DNA of 64,000 bases from Clostridia bacterium (GTDB lineage: Bacteria > Bacillota > Clostridia > Christensenellales > UBA1242). The translations under genes were made by a program, and so were the position numbers. The notes under the pieces were generated by a model, which saw only the letters and a program-made list of their open reading frames with translations, searched no databases and was not told the origin of the DNA. Shown one piece after another: positions 8,576-16,560 of this stretch (position 1 is the first letter of the stretch; every line of letters begins with the position of its first letter). Location: NCBI GenBank assembly GCA_023228225.1, contig JALOBO010000004.1:43379-107378 (forward strand). The letters run 5' to 3'.

Positions 8576-8976
8576 TGGAAAGAAGAATACAAACACTTGA
8601 CGAATATATTAATGAAAGCATAATTAATGAATCTGATGGTCCAGATTTTGTAGGACCCAAAGAATTGCCAGTTGGCACAATTCTTGCATACGAAAAAAAT
8701 GATAATGACAAATTAACAGTTTATAATTTACAAGTTGTTAAACATTATTATGGAACAACTGCATACTTACGACCGGTGAAATTCCGTTCTAATGCATCCG
8801 GTGCAAATCAATGGAACATGTGGGAATGGTGCAGAGAAAAAGATAAAACATATGCAGGTGTATTAAAACACTTTAGAATTATTCCTCAATCTGAATTTGA
8901 AAAAATTGTTGATGAATCAGAATTATCACCATCTGAAAAGCAAACGTTATTAAGTGGAAAAAACTGGAAGCGTTAA
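8575..8976 (+). CDS. Capsid-targeted (internal head) protein 8
   Basis: 133 residues. The leader MERRIQTLDEYINESIINES is in register with the family and carries two I-N-E|S sites. The cargo (L-P-V-G-T-I-L-A-Y-E ... W-N-M-W-E-W-C-R) may be a beta domain with Trp-rich loop; unrecognised. Last gene of the left cassette, followed by a terminator. Confidence 0.72.
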   Translation: MERRIQTLDEYINESIINESDGPDFVGPKELPVGTILAYEKNDNDKLTVYNLQVVKHYYGTTAYLRPVKFRSNASGANQWNMWEWCREKDKTYAGVLKHFRIIPQSEFEKIVDESELSPSEKQTLLSGKNWKR

Positions 8977-8993
8977 TAAAATACAAACAAATT

Positions 8994-9024
8994 AAAGGAT
9001 TTATCGAAAGGTAAATCCTTTTTT
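8994..9024 (+). terminator. Rho-independent terminator
   Basis: Perfect 10-bp stem AAAGGATTTA / TAAATCCTTT (8994-9003 with 9012-9021), 8-base loop, then a T run to 9024. It closes the capsid-targeted cassette. Confidence 0.85.
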
Positions 9025-9032
9025 ATGAAACT

Positions 9033-9066
9033 ATTTGAACATTCTGTATATAATATAAAATAAAAT
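9033..9066 (+). promoter_or_regulatory. Class 2 promoter
   Basis: TTTGAACATTCT then GTATATAATATAAAATAAA (9047-9065), directly downstream of the terminator and about 30 bases before the secreted-protein gene. Confidence 0.6.
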
Positions 9067-9095
9067 TATAAACTAATCTATTAAAATTAAAAATC

Positions 9096-9503
9096 ATGAA
9101 AAGAATCTTTTTAGCAATTGTCTTTGCATTAACTTGCGCATTATCTTATTCACAAACAATCAGTGACGAACAAATATTAGTACTGTTGAATCAATCAGCA
9201 GTAACAATGAATACAACGTGTCCACGAATGATTGATGATATAACCCGTTTGGAATTCACTAAGGTATACCCGCCAAAAACTATTGATTACAATTATACAT
9301 TGCTTGCTCCTAAAAGTAATTTTACAGATTTGCAAATATCAGAAATAAAATCAAAAATGGAAGTTTCATTAATACAAAATATTCGTATTAATAGTGCAAT
9401 GGGCATACTTAGAGATAATAATGTAACATTTATTTATACATATAAAGATATGAATGGCGTATCTTTCTTTTCTGTAATCATATATCCTTATCAATACAAA
9501 TAA
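9096..9503 (+). CDS. Secreted or periplasmic small protein
   Basis: 135 residues with a clear signal peptide: K-R, a hydrophobic core (I-F-L-A-I-V-F-A-L-T-C-A-L) and an S-Y-S-Q-T cleavage region near residue 20; Gln after cleavage is typical of Bacteroidota exported proteins. The mature part is about 115 residues and unrecognised. It stands alone between a terminator/promoter and the next hypothetical gene. Confidence 0.75.
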   Translation: MKRIFLAIVFALTCALSYSQTISDEQILVLLNQSAVTMNTTCPRMIDDITRLEFTKVYPPKTIDYNYTLLAPKSNFTDLQISEIKSKMEVSLIQNIRINSAMGILRDNNVTFIYTYKDMNGVSFFSVIIYPYQYK

Positions 9504-9508
9504 CATAT

Positions 9509-10300
9509 ATGTCAAATATAATCAACTCAAATGGTGAAAAGTATCATGACAATTTTCTCCATGGACCTTTAGATGTTCAAGTTAAAAACATGTTAGAATC
9601 TTTTTCAGGAACAAAAATTGAATACGAAATTGATTATAACAGTTTGTACTTAATCATATATGGCATTAAATTTGAATTAGCAATAAAAGGTACGATTCGA
9701 TTGCAGCTGTATAGAAATTATTTCGATATGAATAAGAAAGAAATGTACATTGGGATCGAAAATAAATCGTCAAAATACAATCTTACGTTACCTATTAATG
9801 TAGATGTTACCGCAAAATTAACAAAATTCTTTAAAAACTTAGAATTCTTAAAGAATAAAATTGACGAACTCCGTACATATATTCCAAAATTTATTGCAAT
9901 CAGACCAAACATTGGCAATAAGAAATTTGAAAATCTTATTGCATCAAAATTTGTGCACGACGCAGTAAAAGTAAATGCAACCATAATTGACATTGACAAC
10001 TTGTTTATTGATAAGTATCCTGCTTTTGACATATACGGAATTGACAAACGTATAAATTATAGAATGTATTATGGAATTGTAAAGGTAGGCAATGAATACA
10101 CAATGGAAACTCGAAGAAATGCAATTGAAATTTTAAACAAAAATGCATATAGCAATGACATTGCTGGTATGGAAAAACAACTTAAAGATGTTAAAGAATT
10201 GCAAAATTGCATAGATAACTTCAAAATAACAGAACCCGATTTTATCGAATACTTCAATATGAAAAGCGAAATACACGAGATTTTAAATAAAATAGGATAA
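9509..10300 (+). CDS. Hypothetical protein (263 aa)
   Basis: Starts five bases after the previous stop. Lys/Asn/Ile-rich with a helical C-terminal third (A-G-M-E-K-Q-L-K-D-V-K-E-L-Q). No motif recognised. Ends in a TAATG overlap with the following gene. Confidence 0.7.
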   Translation: MSNIINSNGEKYHDNFLHGPLDVQVKNMLESFSGTKIEYEIDYNSLYLIIYGIKFELAIKGTIRLQLYRNYFDMNKKEMYIGIENKSSKYNLTLPINVDVTAKLTKFFKNLEFLKNKIDELRTYIPKFIAIRPNIGNKKFENLIASKFVHDAVKVNATIIDIDNLFIDKYPAFDIYGIDKRINYRMYYGIVKVGNEYTMETRRNAIEILNKNAYSNDIAGMEKQLKDVKELQNCIDNFKITEPDFIEYFNMKSEIHEILNKIG

Positions 10301-10689
10301 TGAAAATCATTTTTACAGGATACATTGATGACAATGGAAATCAAATTTTTACAGGTGACAGATTAAAAAGTGAATACGGATATGAAGTTACTGTTGTGAA
10401 AGATGGCAACGATTATGTTGGAAAATTAATTTGCAGCAAATCACACAGTTGCAAAGATATACCGTATTCGCTAAATAACGGTAAAGGATATAAAAAATCT
10501 AAGCCCTTTGAAAAAGATGATGAAATTCGTTTCATAAATAAGTTGGAATATTATTCTTCAACACGTCTTGGTAGCAAAGGTAAAATTATCAAAACAGCAA
10601 ACTCGGTATTAGGTATATGCCACTGGATAAAATTCAAATCGGGCGAGAATTGGTTATACGATAATCAGATTGAACTTTGGAAAAAATAA
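10300..10689 (+). CDS. Hypothetical protein, SH3/YopX-like pattern
   Basis: 129 residues. The N-terminus I-D-D-N-G-N-Q-I-F-T-G-D-R-L-K-S resembles the start of phage YopX-like domains (G-x-x-I-Y-x-G-D), and a second beta region carries K-F-K-S-G-E-N-W-L. Likely a small beta barrel; function unknown. Confidence 0.65.
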   Translation: MKIIFTGYIDDNGNQIFTGDRLKSEYGYEVTVVKDGNDYVGKLICSKSHSCKDIPYSLNNGKGYKKSKPFEKDDEIRFINKLEYYSSTRLGSKGKIIKTANSVLGICHWIKFKSGENWLYDNQIELWKK

Positions 10690-10698
10690 ATGTCATTT

Positions 10699-10755
10699 CC
10701 ATTGCTATTGCTTCATTAATGTTGTATATTTGATTTTAAACAATTGATAAATACA
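10699..10755 (+). promoter_or_regulatory. Class 1 (host-type) promoter, copy 1
   Basis: First of ten near-identical elements of about 45-55 bp. ATTG at 10701-10704, 20 bases, TATATTTG at 10725-10732, then ATTTTAAACAATTGATAAA. This matches the Bacteroidota vegetative promoter (-33 TTG, -7 TAnnTTTG), so host RNA polymerase should read it early in infection. All ten copies point along + and end 20-40 bases before an ATG. Confidence 0.85.
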
Positions 10756-10774
10756 AATTTTAAAATCATTGGTT

Positions 10775-10972
10775 ATGGCAAATCAAAATGAAGCATTAGA
10801 AAAATTATTACTTGAATATTTGTTAAAAAATGGTCCGGAAGGTCTTGCAACATTAGCAAGTAAAACAATTGATAGAGCTGGTCCTTTCTCTGGTTTAACA
10901 ATTAATGAAAATCGTAAAATTTTCGCAAGTCATATAATAGGTTTAAATTCTCGTTTGTTAACTGAAAGATAA
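10775..10972 (+). CDS. Small hypothetical protein (65 aa)
   Basis: ATG at 10775 (MANQNEALEKLLLEYLLKNG); an upstream TTG in frame is not needed. The segment K-N-G-P-E-G-L-A-T-L-A-S-K recurs in the protein at 18901-19161 (K-Y-G-P-E-G-L-Y-D-I-A-N-K), hinting at a shared short helix motif. First gene behind class 1 promoter copy 1. Confidence 0.65.
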   Translation: MANQNEALEKLLLEYLLKNGPEGLATLASKTIDRAGPFSGLTINENRKIFASHIIGLNSRLLTER

Positions 10973-10976
10973 TTTT

Positions 10977-11354
10977 ATGGAAACTTATTTGATACATCAA
11001 AAAACACATTACTTATCAATAAATAACATACCGTTATACAAACATACATTTCATTTTGCATCTAGCTTATACGATGCAAAATGTATTCTTAAAGATTTAA
11101 AAGCAACTGAACGATACAAATCGACATACAGTAAAAAACTTATTGATGCGCAAGCAATAAGAAAGTTATTCAAAACCATTTACATAGGAAAACACAAATC
11201 AATTTCAAATAACGTTGAGTATAATTATTATTCAATTTATGGTGAAATGAATTTTGTTGATGAACATACAGGTAAAAACTACTGGTTTGAACAACAAGTC
11301 AATTTAGAAATTGGAGCAGAACTTGAAATAATCATTAAAGAAGTAAAATCATGA
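10977..11354 (+). CDS. Hypothetical protein
   Basis: 125 residues, tightly spaced after the previous gene and overlapping the next by four bases. His/Tyr/Lys-rich, with K-T-H-Y-L-S-I-N-N-I-P-L-Y-K near the N-terminus. No family recognised. Confidence 0.65.
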   Translation: METYLIHQKTHYLSINNIPLYKHTFHFASSLYDAKCILKDLKATERYKSTYSKKLIDAQAIRKLFKTIYIGKHKSISNNVEYNYYSIYGEMNFVDEHTGKNYWFEQQVNLEIGAELEIIIKEVKS

Positions 11355-11512
11355 ATCTATTGTTAAAGTTTTTATCGTTGTTCTTTACAATTGAACCAGA
11401 TGATTCAGTTTGTCCTAAATGTAATGGCTACGGCGAAATCGAAGTTATATTCGGAAAGCATTCAGCTATGATGAAATGCGATTGTCAAGATTCAAAAACA
11501 TATAATTCTTAA
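11351..11512 (+). CDS. DnaJ-type zinc-knuckle miniprotein
   Basis: 53 residues, ATG overlapping the previous stop. After a hydrophobic N-terminus it has C-P-K-C-N-G-Y-G ... C-D-C, resembling one half of the DnaJ C-x2-C-x-G-x-G zinc knuckle. One of four such miniproteins in the window. Confidence 0.6.
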   Translation: MNLLLKFLSLFFTIEPDDSVCPKCNGYGEIEVIFGKHSAMMKCDCQDSKTYNS

Positions 11513-11522
11513 AACTATTGTC

Positions 11523-11846
11523 ATGGAAGTAAAATTAAAAGATGGTATTTATATCAGTGGGCATTCATCAACCGATGAAATTCCGTATTACGAATTTGTA
11601 AAAGGAGCAACACCTGTAATATATGCAGGTTTAATTGCTGAAATTCCAGAAGATATTGCAAAAGACTGCGTTGAACATTTCATAGGACGCTGTAAATACA
11701 AAAATTACAGTCCTGACAGATTGATTGAAGGAATCAAATTTCCCGGCGGTTTTAATTATGCTGCATTATCAATTGCATCTGCATGTAAAGAAACTGATAC
11801 TGTTTGTTTAATTTATACAAGAGGTCGCGATGAAAATTCATATTAA
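11523..11846 (+). CDS. Hypothetical protein
   Basis: 107 residues; overlaps the ATPase gene by 17 bases, suggesting coupled expression. No motif recognised. Confidence 0.7.
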   Translation: MEVKLKDGIYISGHSSTDEIPYYEFVKGATPVIYAGLIAEIPEDIAKDCVEHFIGRCKYKNYSPDRLIEGIKFPGGFNYAALSIASACKETDTVCLIYTRGRDENSY

Positions 11847-12474
11847 AGAATCGTTTAGAAAATTCAATGCTGGAGATACTTATGATTTTTCAGACTTGAG
11901 GCTGTTAAAGTATATTTGCATTGCTGGTGAAAATGGTTGCGGTAAAAGCTCATTATTCCATTCATTGCGTGGGCAAAAAAATGATTTGAAATCGGCATCG
12001 TTACACGAAAGAGGATTTGAGGAAATTTCAAAAAACGTTGAAATTGAACACAAGTACGAAAAAATCTTTTATTACGATAATGTAAAAGACAATGGCAATG
12101 ATTTTCAGGTTGCATATACAGCATCAGAATATATTTCATCTGGCGGTTTTGCAACCCGTGACAAATCGCATGGCGAATCATCTATGATTCAATTTTTCAT
12201 TTTCTTTGAGAAATTACAAAAGGAAATTGTTAGTGGTAAAACGTTAATAGTACTTGACGAAGTTGATAACGGATACAGTATAAAAAATATGAGCAATTTT
12301 ATAAATCTTATTGATAAATTGACATATAAACTTGGCGCTGATGTTATTGTTATAACGCATAATCCGTTTCTTATGGCAAAATCTCATATACTGTATGATT
12401 TTGACAAAAAAATGTTTACTTCATCATCAGATTATATTGAGAAACAAACAGGATTTAAGCTTACAAAAATTTAA
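11830..12474 (+). CDS. ABC/SMC-type ATPase (AAA_21-like)
   Basis: 214 residues. Walker A G-E-N-G-C-G-K-S-S at about residues 35-43, a signature-like S-G-G-F-A-T region near 100, Walker B T-L-I-V-L-D-E-V-D near 142 and a switch His in V-I-V-I-T-H-N-P near 180. This is a compact ABC-class ATPase of the kind found in AAA_21/RecF-like proteins, without a long coiled-coil arm. It follows a small coupled gene, and its role (DNA metabolism or conflict) cannot be read from context. Confidence 0.8.
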   Translation: MKIHIKESFRKFNAGDTYDFSDLRLLKYICIAGENGCGKSSLFHSLRGQKNDLKSASLHERGFEEISKNVEIEHKYEKIFYYDNVKDNGNDFQVAYTASEYISSGGFATRDKSHGESSMIQFFIFFEKLQKEIVSGKTLIVLDEVDNGYSIKNMSNFINLIDKLTYKLGADVIVITHNPFLMAKSHILYDFDKKMFTSSSDYIEKQTGFKLTKI

Positions 12475-12478
12475 AACT

Positions 12479-12766
12479 ATGATGACAAAAGATTTATTAT
12501 TGGATATGGCAAAGGAATCAGGCAAAAATAGATTTCGTTTGCTTGCTGGTATGAACGAGACACAATGGATTTTTAATTGGTGTGATGCGGAATATAACTA
12601 TATAGGTATGTGTACATCGGATATGGATAAATTCAAAATTGATTATTCATTAGATGAATTGCCGGATATTATTGATAACGCATTATCATGGCTAGAACGT
12701 GCAAAAGCAATCAATAATGGAACATACGCATTAACATTAACTAACTTATATATTATGGCAATATAG
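12479..12766 (+). CDS. Hypothetical protein
   Basis: Adjacent ATGs at 12479 and 12482. About 95 residues (M-T-K-D-L-L-L-D-M-A-K-E-S-G-K). Its stop codon lies inside the stem-loop at 12755-12782. Function unknown. Confidence 0.65.
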   Translation: MMTKDLLLDMAKESGKNRFRLLAGMNETQWIFNWCDAEYNYIGMCTSDMDKFKIDYSLDELPDIIDNALSWLERAKAINNGTYALTLTNLYIMAI

Positions 12767-12782
12767 GAAACTATATTGCCAT
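12755..12782 (+). terminator. Stem-loop, probable terminator
   Basis: Perfect 11-bp inverted repeat ATGGCAATATA / TATATTGCCAT around a GGAAAC loop. No long T run follows, so termination is uncertain, but it lies at a gene end immediately before a promoter. Confidence 0.5.
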
Positions 12783-12784
12783 TT

Positions 12785-12800
12785 GTGTATATAAAATAAA
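12785..12800 (+). promoter_or_regulatory. Class 2 promoter
   Basis: GTGTATATAAAATAAA, an exact consensus copy, abutting the stem-loop and about 12 bases before the next ATG. Confidence 0.65.
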
Positions 12801-12811
12801 ATTGAAAATAT

Positions 12812-12997
12812 ATGATAGGCGAAATTGTAAAGTATTCACACAATGATATAACATGTGTAGGTGAAATTGTTGATAAAATTAAAATGTGGGAGATGGGTAG
12901 CAATTCAATTACAAACGTAACAGGCTATTTAATAAAAGAAAATGAAACCCGAAAACTGCATTCAGTAAAACATTCTAAATTAATTGAATTATGTTAG
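12812..12997 (+). CDS. Small SH3-like hypothetical protein
   Basis: 61 residues: G-E-I-V-K-Y ... T-C-V-G-E-I-V-D-K-I ... H-S-K-L-I-E-L-C, the spacing of a small beta barrel. Overlaps the next gene by seven bases. Confidence 0.65.
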   Translation: MIGEIVKYSHNDITCVGEIVDKIKMWEMGSNSITNVTGYLIKENETRKLHSVKHSKLIELC

Positions 12998-13269
12998 GAG
13001 ATATCTTAAATCGCATAATTGCGGTAGAAAATCTTATCGAGGATAATGATTACATAGATAGCGATAATAAACTTGAAGAAGTTATTTCCGATATCGAAAC
13101 TGAAATTGACGCATTACGAGGAATTGATGATAACACTGATTATAGTTTATCTTTATTGACTAAACGATTAGATAAATGCAAAGAAGATATTGATATGTTC
13201 GATGCAGACGCAGAATTAGGATTCATGTTTCCTAATGAAGAAGAATACTTTACTGATGATGACTTTTAA
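12991..13269 (+). CDS. Acidic helical hypothetical protein
   Basis: 92 residues, strongly acidic (E/D over 25%) with heptad-like helices and an acidic C-terminus (N-E-E-E-Y-F-T-D-D-D-F). Possibly a DNA mimic by composition, but nothing more supports that. Function unknown. Confidence 0.65.
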   Translation: MLGDILNRIIAVENLIEDNDYIDSDNKLEEVISDIETEIDALRGIDDNTDYSLSLLTKRLDKCKEDIDMFDADAELGFMFPNEEEYFTDDDF

Positions 13270-13279
13270 AATTTGCAAT

Positions 13280-13480
13280 ATGGAACTTAATGTAACAAAG
13301 AAAACTGAATTTACAATAAAACCTGCTGACTTAGATGAAATCTTAAAACTGTATTTCAAAGAGCATCACAATGTTGAAATAAACGCTATAGCAACACGCA
13401 TCAAACATGATGGCGATGGCGGTTACGCAATTAATTATATAGAATGTACACAGGTTACTAAAAGTACAATTAAAAAATAA
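13280..13480 (+). CDS. Small hypothetical protein
   Basis: ATG 13280 (MELNVTKKTEFTIKP) follows the upstream stop; the frame extends upstream inside the previous gene without a good start. 66 residues, no motif recognised. Confidence 0.6.
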   Translation: MELNVTKKTEFTIKPADLDEILKLYFKEHHNVEINAIATRIKHDGDGGYAINYIECTQVTKSTIKK

Positions 13481-13484
13481 TGAC

Positions 13485-13916
13485 ATGTGTTTAATTACAA
13501 GACAAAAAGAACCTGAAATTTTATCACGCGATATAAGAACATTCAAGGTATTAAAAGTTGAAGATGGCGTTCCACCGTGCGCAATACATCAAACTTTTTG
13601 GTATGAATTGAATCAACTATATGAAACTGATATTGTTGAATCAGAATTGCCTGCTCCATATGATTCTAAAGTAACTGAATTTTATGTGTTGGATGCATCG
13701 TCATACAACGCAATCAGAAGAAATTTGAAAGAATATGATCTTATTGCGTTAGGTAAAGGATTTCATTCATTTGCAAATCGCAAAAGAGCTGCTGGTGAAA
13801 TATGGCGAACAAATTATGAATTATTTGAATGTTTAATACCTGCAGGATCTGAAATATTTTATGATGAAACAGGACTTTGTGTATCGAATAAAATAAAGAT
13901 ATTAAAACAAATATAA
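13485..13916 (+). CDS. Conserved phage/Bacteroidota 'MCLIT' hypothetical protein
   Basis: 143 residues. The N-terminus M-C-L-I-T-R-Q-K-E-P-E-I-L-S-R-D-I followed by F-K-V-L and a later G-F-H-S-F motif match a small family I recall from Bacteroidota genomes and their phages; its function is not known to me. TAATG overlap with the next gene. Confidence 0.65.
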   Translation: MCLITRQKEPEILSRDIRTFKVLKVEDGVPPCAIHQTFWYELNQLYETDIVESELPAPYDSKVTEFYVLDASSYNAIRRNLKEYDLIALGKGFHSFANRKRAAGEIWRTNYELFECLIPAGSEIFYDETGLCVSNKIKILKQI

Positions 13917-14332
13917 TGTTAGAATTAGTAAAAATTGAAGTGCAACGAGTAAAATGTTATTCGCCACTTGGCATATTCATCGGTTGGGCTAATGAATATG
14001 AATTTAATGATTTACGTGCAAGAATTGCCGAATCTGGTGCCGAAGGATATTCGATTGAATTTAATGGTGAACGTATTCCAATAACACCAGTTGGCAAAAT
14101 TGACAATTGGCCACAAGGTCTTTTCGATTTTAATGAAATTGCAATTTCCAGAATGTTTAAAGTCCAAATTGCAAAATGGAAAAAAGAAAATGCTGAAAAG
14201 GAAATTGCAATTCAGCAAGCCAAAAATAAAATTGGAATTAAAACTGACGAATGCGATTGTAGCGAATATCCTGCAATTCATCAAGGTCCCGGGAAACCTC
14301 TAATTTGTTCAAACTGTAATCAAGAACTTTAA
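13916..14332 (+). CDS. Hypothetical protein with C-terminal zinc ribbon
   Basis: 138 residues. A coiled segment (W-K-K-E-N-A-E-K-E-I-A-I-Q-Q-A) is followed by C-D-C ... C-S-N-C at the C-terminus, consistent with a small zinc site. Function unknown. Confidence 0.65.
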   Translation: MLELVKIEVQRVKCYSPLGIFIGWANEYEFNDLRARIAESGAEGYSIEFNGERIPITPVGKIDNWPQGLFDFNEIAISRMFKVQIAKWKKENAEKEIAIQQAKNKIGIKTDECDCSEYPAIHQGPGKPLICSNCNQEL

Positions 14333-14333
14333 T

Positions 14334-14621
14334 ATGAAAACGAAGGAAGATTTTAGAATAGAGAAATCGAAGCATCCATTTTGCGTTGGTGCTTATTATT
14401 TTTCAGTACAAGAATTTTGTGAAGTCAGATCATTCAGTTGGAGTAAGTTTAAATTTGTAACTAAAAAAGAATGGCTTCATACAGATGCAAAAAGGGTGCA
14501 GAATGGCCATTATATTGAGCATATACCGAACAAGTATAATACGTATGATGAAGCTGTTAAAGCAATTCAATTGCTTATATGGCAACAAGATTTGAACAAC
14601 CCTGAATTCATAAATATATAA
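14334..14621 (+). CDS. Hypothetical protein
   Basis: 95 residues, Phe/Lys/Trp-rich, starts two bases after the previous stop. No motif recognised. The class 2 promoter for the M16 peptidase lies across its end. Confidence 0.65.
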   Translation: MKTKEDFRIEKSKHPFCVGAYYFSVQEFCEVRSFSWSKFKFVTKKEWLHTDAKRVQNGHYIEHIPNKYNTYDEAVKAIQLLIWQQDLNNPEFINI

Positions 14622-14628
14622 AATAAAG
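14609..14628 (+). promoter_or_regulatory. Class 2 promoter
   Basis: Consensus TATATAAAATAAAG about eight bases before the ATG of the M16 peptidase, overlapping the upstream gene's stop. Confidence 0.6.
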
Positions 14629-14635
14629 AAATTAA

Positions 14636-15796
14636 ATGAAACAAAGAATACCACTATTTGAAAATTTCAATCCTGAAGAAATCACAGGAATAACAAACGC
14701 TGAAAGTTTAACTGATATGTCACACTTCGGTGTTGTTTATAGAGGTTCAGTTCTTAACGAAAAACCAGGAATTTATGGTATCAGCCATTTAACAGAACAT
14801 TTAGTTTGTAAAGCAATTGACCATTTACAAGATACTTTTGATGCTGATGGCATTGATTGGAATGCATACACAACAGGTACGTACATATATTTTTACATGA
14901 CAGGACTTGACGAATACATAAATAAGTATAAGTCGGAATTTCTTAAATGCCTTTTAAATTTCAAAATAACAAAAGAAGAATTTGAAAATGAAAAGAAAAT
15001 TGTTCTTGAAGAATATGGCGATTCATTTAATCGACAAAGTTCTGCTCATTTCTTAAATGTATTGAGAAAGACATATAACAATTACAGCGCAATCGGTTTA
15101 AGAAAAGATCTTGAAGATTTAACATATGAAATGATGTTAGAATTTGTTGCAAAACAATATGCAAAACCTCACCAAATTATAAACATATCAAAACATAACA
15201 GATTTACACAAAAGGTTGATTTGTCAACAAATGTGCCATCAACAAAATATGTAAAAGGTACGTATGATGCACCAGTAGAAGAAGGTAACGAATATAAAGG
15301 TAAGTCATCAATAATGAATTTTTCTGATTTGATTACTGAAGATATTGCTTACGTTAACTTTATTTGTTCAATGTTAGGAAGAGGATTGAACTCACCTTTA
15401 TATAAAGAAATTCGCGAAAAACGTGGACTTGTGTATTCAATAGGTTGTTCTTTTCAAGAGTTAACATATACTGAAGGATTAGTTATTATTAATGCTGAAT
15501 CGTCAACAAAGAACATTGATGAATTTCAAACAACACTTGAAATGGTGTTAAAGAATCCGGATACTTACATGACAAAAGAACGATTCGACATCGTGAAAAA
15601 AAGTTATGTTATTAAATTCAAAAAACAAGAAATAAACAGATATGATAATTTTGAAAAGTTCATTGATGAACCATCAACTCGTGTCGAAACAATTATATCT
15701 GACATTACATTAGAAAAAGTTCTAGATGTATATAAAAAATACTTCAATTTCGATAACTTCCATAAAAGTATTGATACTGAAGAATTAAAAAAATAA
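14636..15796 (+). CDS. M16-family zinc peptidase with capsid-targeting-like leader
   Basis: 386 residues. H51-L-T-E-H55 is the inverted zinc motif HxxEH of pitrilysin/insulinase (M16) peptidases, with a downstream acidic ligand candidate in V-L-E-E-Y (E125/E126). A second domain has G-L-N-S-P-L-Y-K-E-I-R-E-K-R-G-L-V-Y, the conserved M16 C-terminal R/Y substrate-binding motif. The N-terminus MKQRIPLFENFNPEEITG matches the RIP leaders of the capsid-targeted proteins, though it lacks a clean I-x-E site. An M16 peptidase packaged in the head could act on host proteins after ejection or assist head maturation; both are inference. Confidence 0.85.
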   Translation: MKQRIPLFENFNPEEITGITNAESLTDMSHFGVVYRGSVLNEKPGIYGISHLTEHLVCKAIDHLQDTFDADGIDWNAYTTGTYIYFYMTGLDEYINKYKSEFLKCLLNFKITKEEFENEKKIVLEEYGDSFNRQSSAHFLNVLRKTYNNYSAIGLRKDLEDLTYEMMLEFVAKQYAKPHQIINISKHNRFTQKVDLSTNVPSTKYVKGTYDAPVEEGNEYKGKSSIMNFSDLITEDIAYVNFICSMLGRGLNSPLYKEIREKRGLVYSIGCSFQELTYTEGLVIINAESSTKNIDEFQTTLEMVLKNPDTYMTKERFDIVKKSYVIKFKKQEINRYDNFEKFIDEPSTRVETIISDITLEKVLDVYKKYFNFDNFHKSIDTEELKK

Positions 15797-15802
15797 AAAA
15801 AC

Positions 15803-16102
15803 ATGAATACGACAGAATCATCATTGCCGTTTGCTATGCGAATTGCGGCAATAACAACTGAATTAGATAATATTCATATTGAATCTGCAACATCATTCGT
15901 AGGAATAAAACGTTTATGCATAGTTTGTTCATACGGTGAATGGGAAGAACGATTAATTGCAAAATGCTCAAAAGTATTAACAAAAGACATAAAGAAAGCA
16001 AAATCAAAGAATCCGAATGCAAAACTAATCTTGTATAAATTATGCGAGGTTGTTGACCATGAATTTTTTAACGTTGCGGAAATGTCTTATAAATTTGAAT
16101 AA
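15803..16102 (+). CDS. Hypothetical protein
   Basis: 99 residues, six bases after the peptidase. Alpha/beta pattern with C-I-V-C-S and A-K-L-I-L-Y-K-L-C. No family recognised. Confidence 0.65.
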   Translation: MNTTESSLPFAMRIAAITTELDNIHIESATSFVGIKRLCIVCSYGEWEERLIAKCSKVLTKDIKKAKSKNPNAKLILYKLCEVVDHEFFNVAEMSYKFE

Positions 16103-16103
16103 C

Positions 16104-16277
16104 ATGCTTACAGAAGAAGAAAAAATCAAATTTTTCTCAACTGACATGAAGTCAGTTAGAGAATTCATATATAATGAATGCCATAAATATCATTACACAA
16201 AATGTAAAGGCGAAAAATGTCCTTTACATAATTTTATGAATTCATGCGAAAAGCGTTACAGACTAGGAACTTTGTAG
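16104..16277 (+). CDS. Small Cys/His-rich protein
   Basis: ATG 16104 follows the upstream stop by one base. 57 residues with C-H-K-Y-H-Y-T-K-C-K-G-E-K-C-P-L-H ... C, plausible zinc ligands. Its end converges on and overlaps the minus-strand gene by 15 bases. Confidence 0.6.
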   Translation: MLTEEEKIKFFSTDMKSVREFIYNECHKYHYTKCKGEKCPLHNFMNSCEKRYRLGTL

Positions 16278-16550
16278 CGATTCATCTTCCTGTTGGATAT
16301 CTTCAATATCTTCCTGTATGTTATCAATATCTTTTTGAATTTCTTCGACTTTTTTCGCCTGAAGATTGACTGACATTTGTATGAATAACGATAAGTAAAT
16401 TGCTTCCAAAGAAACAATTGTCGTTAAAACTAAAAGTATCATTTCGATTTTTATGCCAGCGAAACAGAAAAGAAATGCTCCAATAAAAATCATTGTGTGA
16501 ATTACTATTGATGCAACGCTGCCAACCCATTGTATTATTTTATGTATCAT
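16263..16550 (-). CDS. Small membrane protein with C-terminal coiled coil
   Basis: 95 residues on the minus strand. Two hydrophobic segments (about residues 12-32 and 35-57) are followed by a highly charged heptad tail (K-V-E-E-I-Q-K-D-I-D-N-I-Q-E-D-I-E-D-I). One of only a few minus-strand genes, it carries its own minus-strand class 2 promoter, so the orientation is real. A cytoplasmic coiled coil on a two-helix anchor; function unknown. Confidence 0.75.
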   Translation of the reverse strand: MIHKIIQWVGSVASIVIHTMIFIGAFLFCFAGIKIEMILLVLTTIVSLEAIYLSLFIQMSVNLQAKKVEEIQKDIDNIQEDIEDIQQEDESLQSS

Positions 16551-16560
16551 AATATAATGT

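Noticed and set aside
12991..13269. DNA-mimic anti-restriction protein
   Set aside because: Acidic composition alone is insufficient; many phage proteins are acidic.
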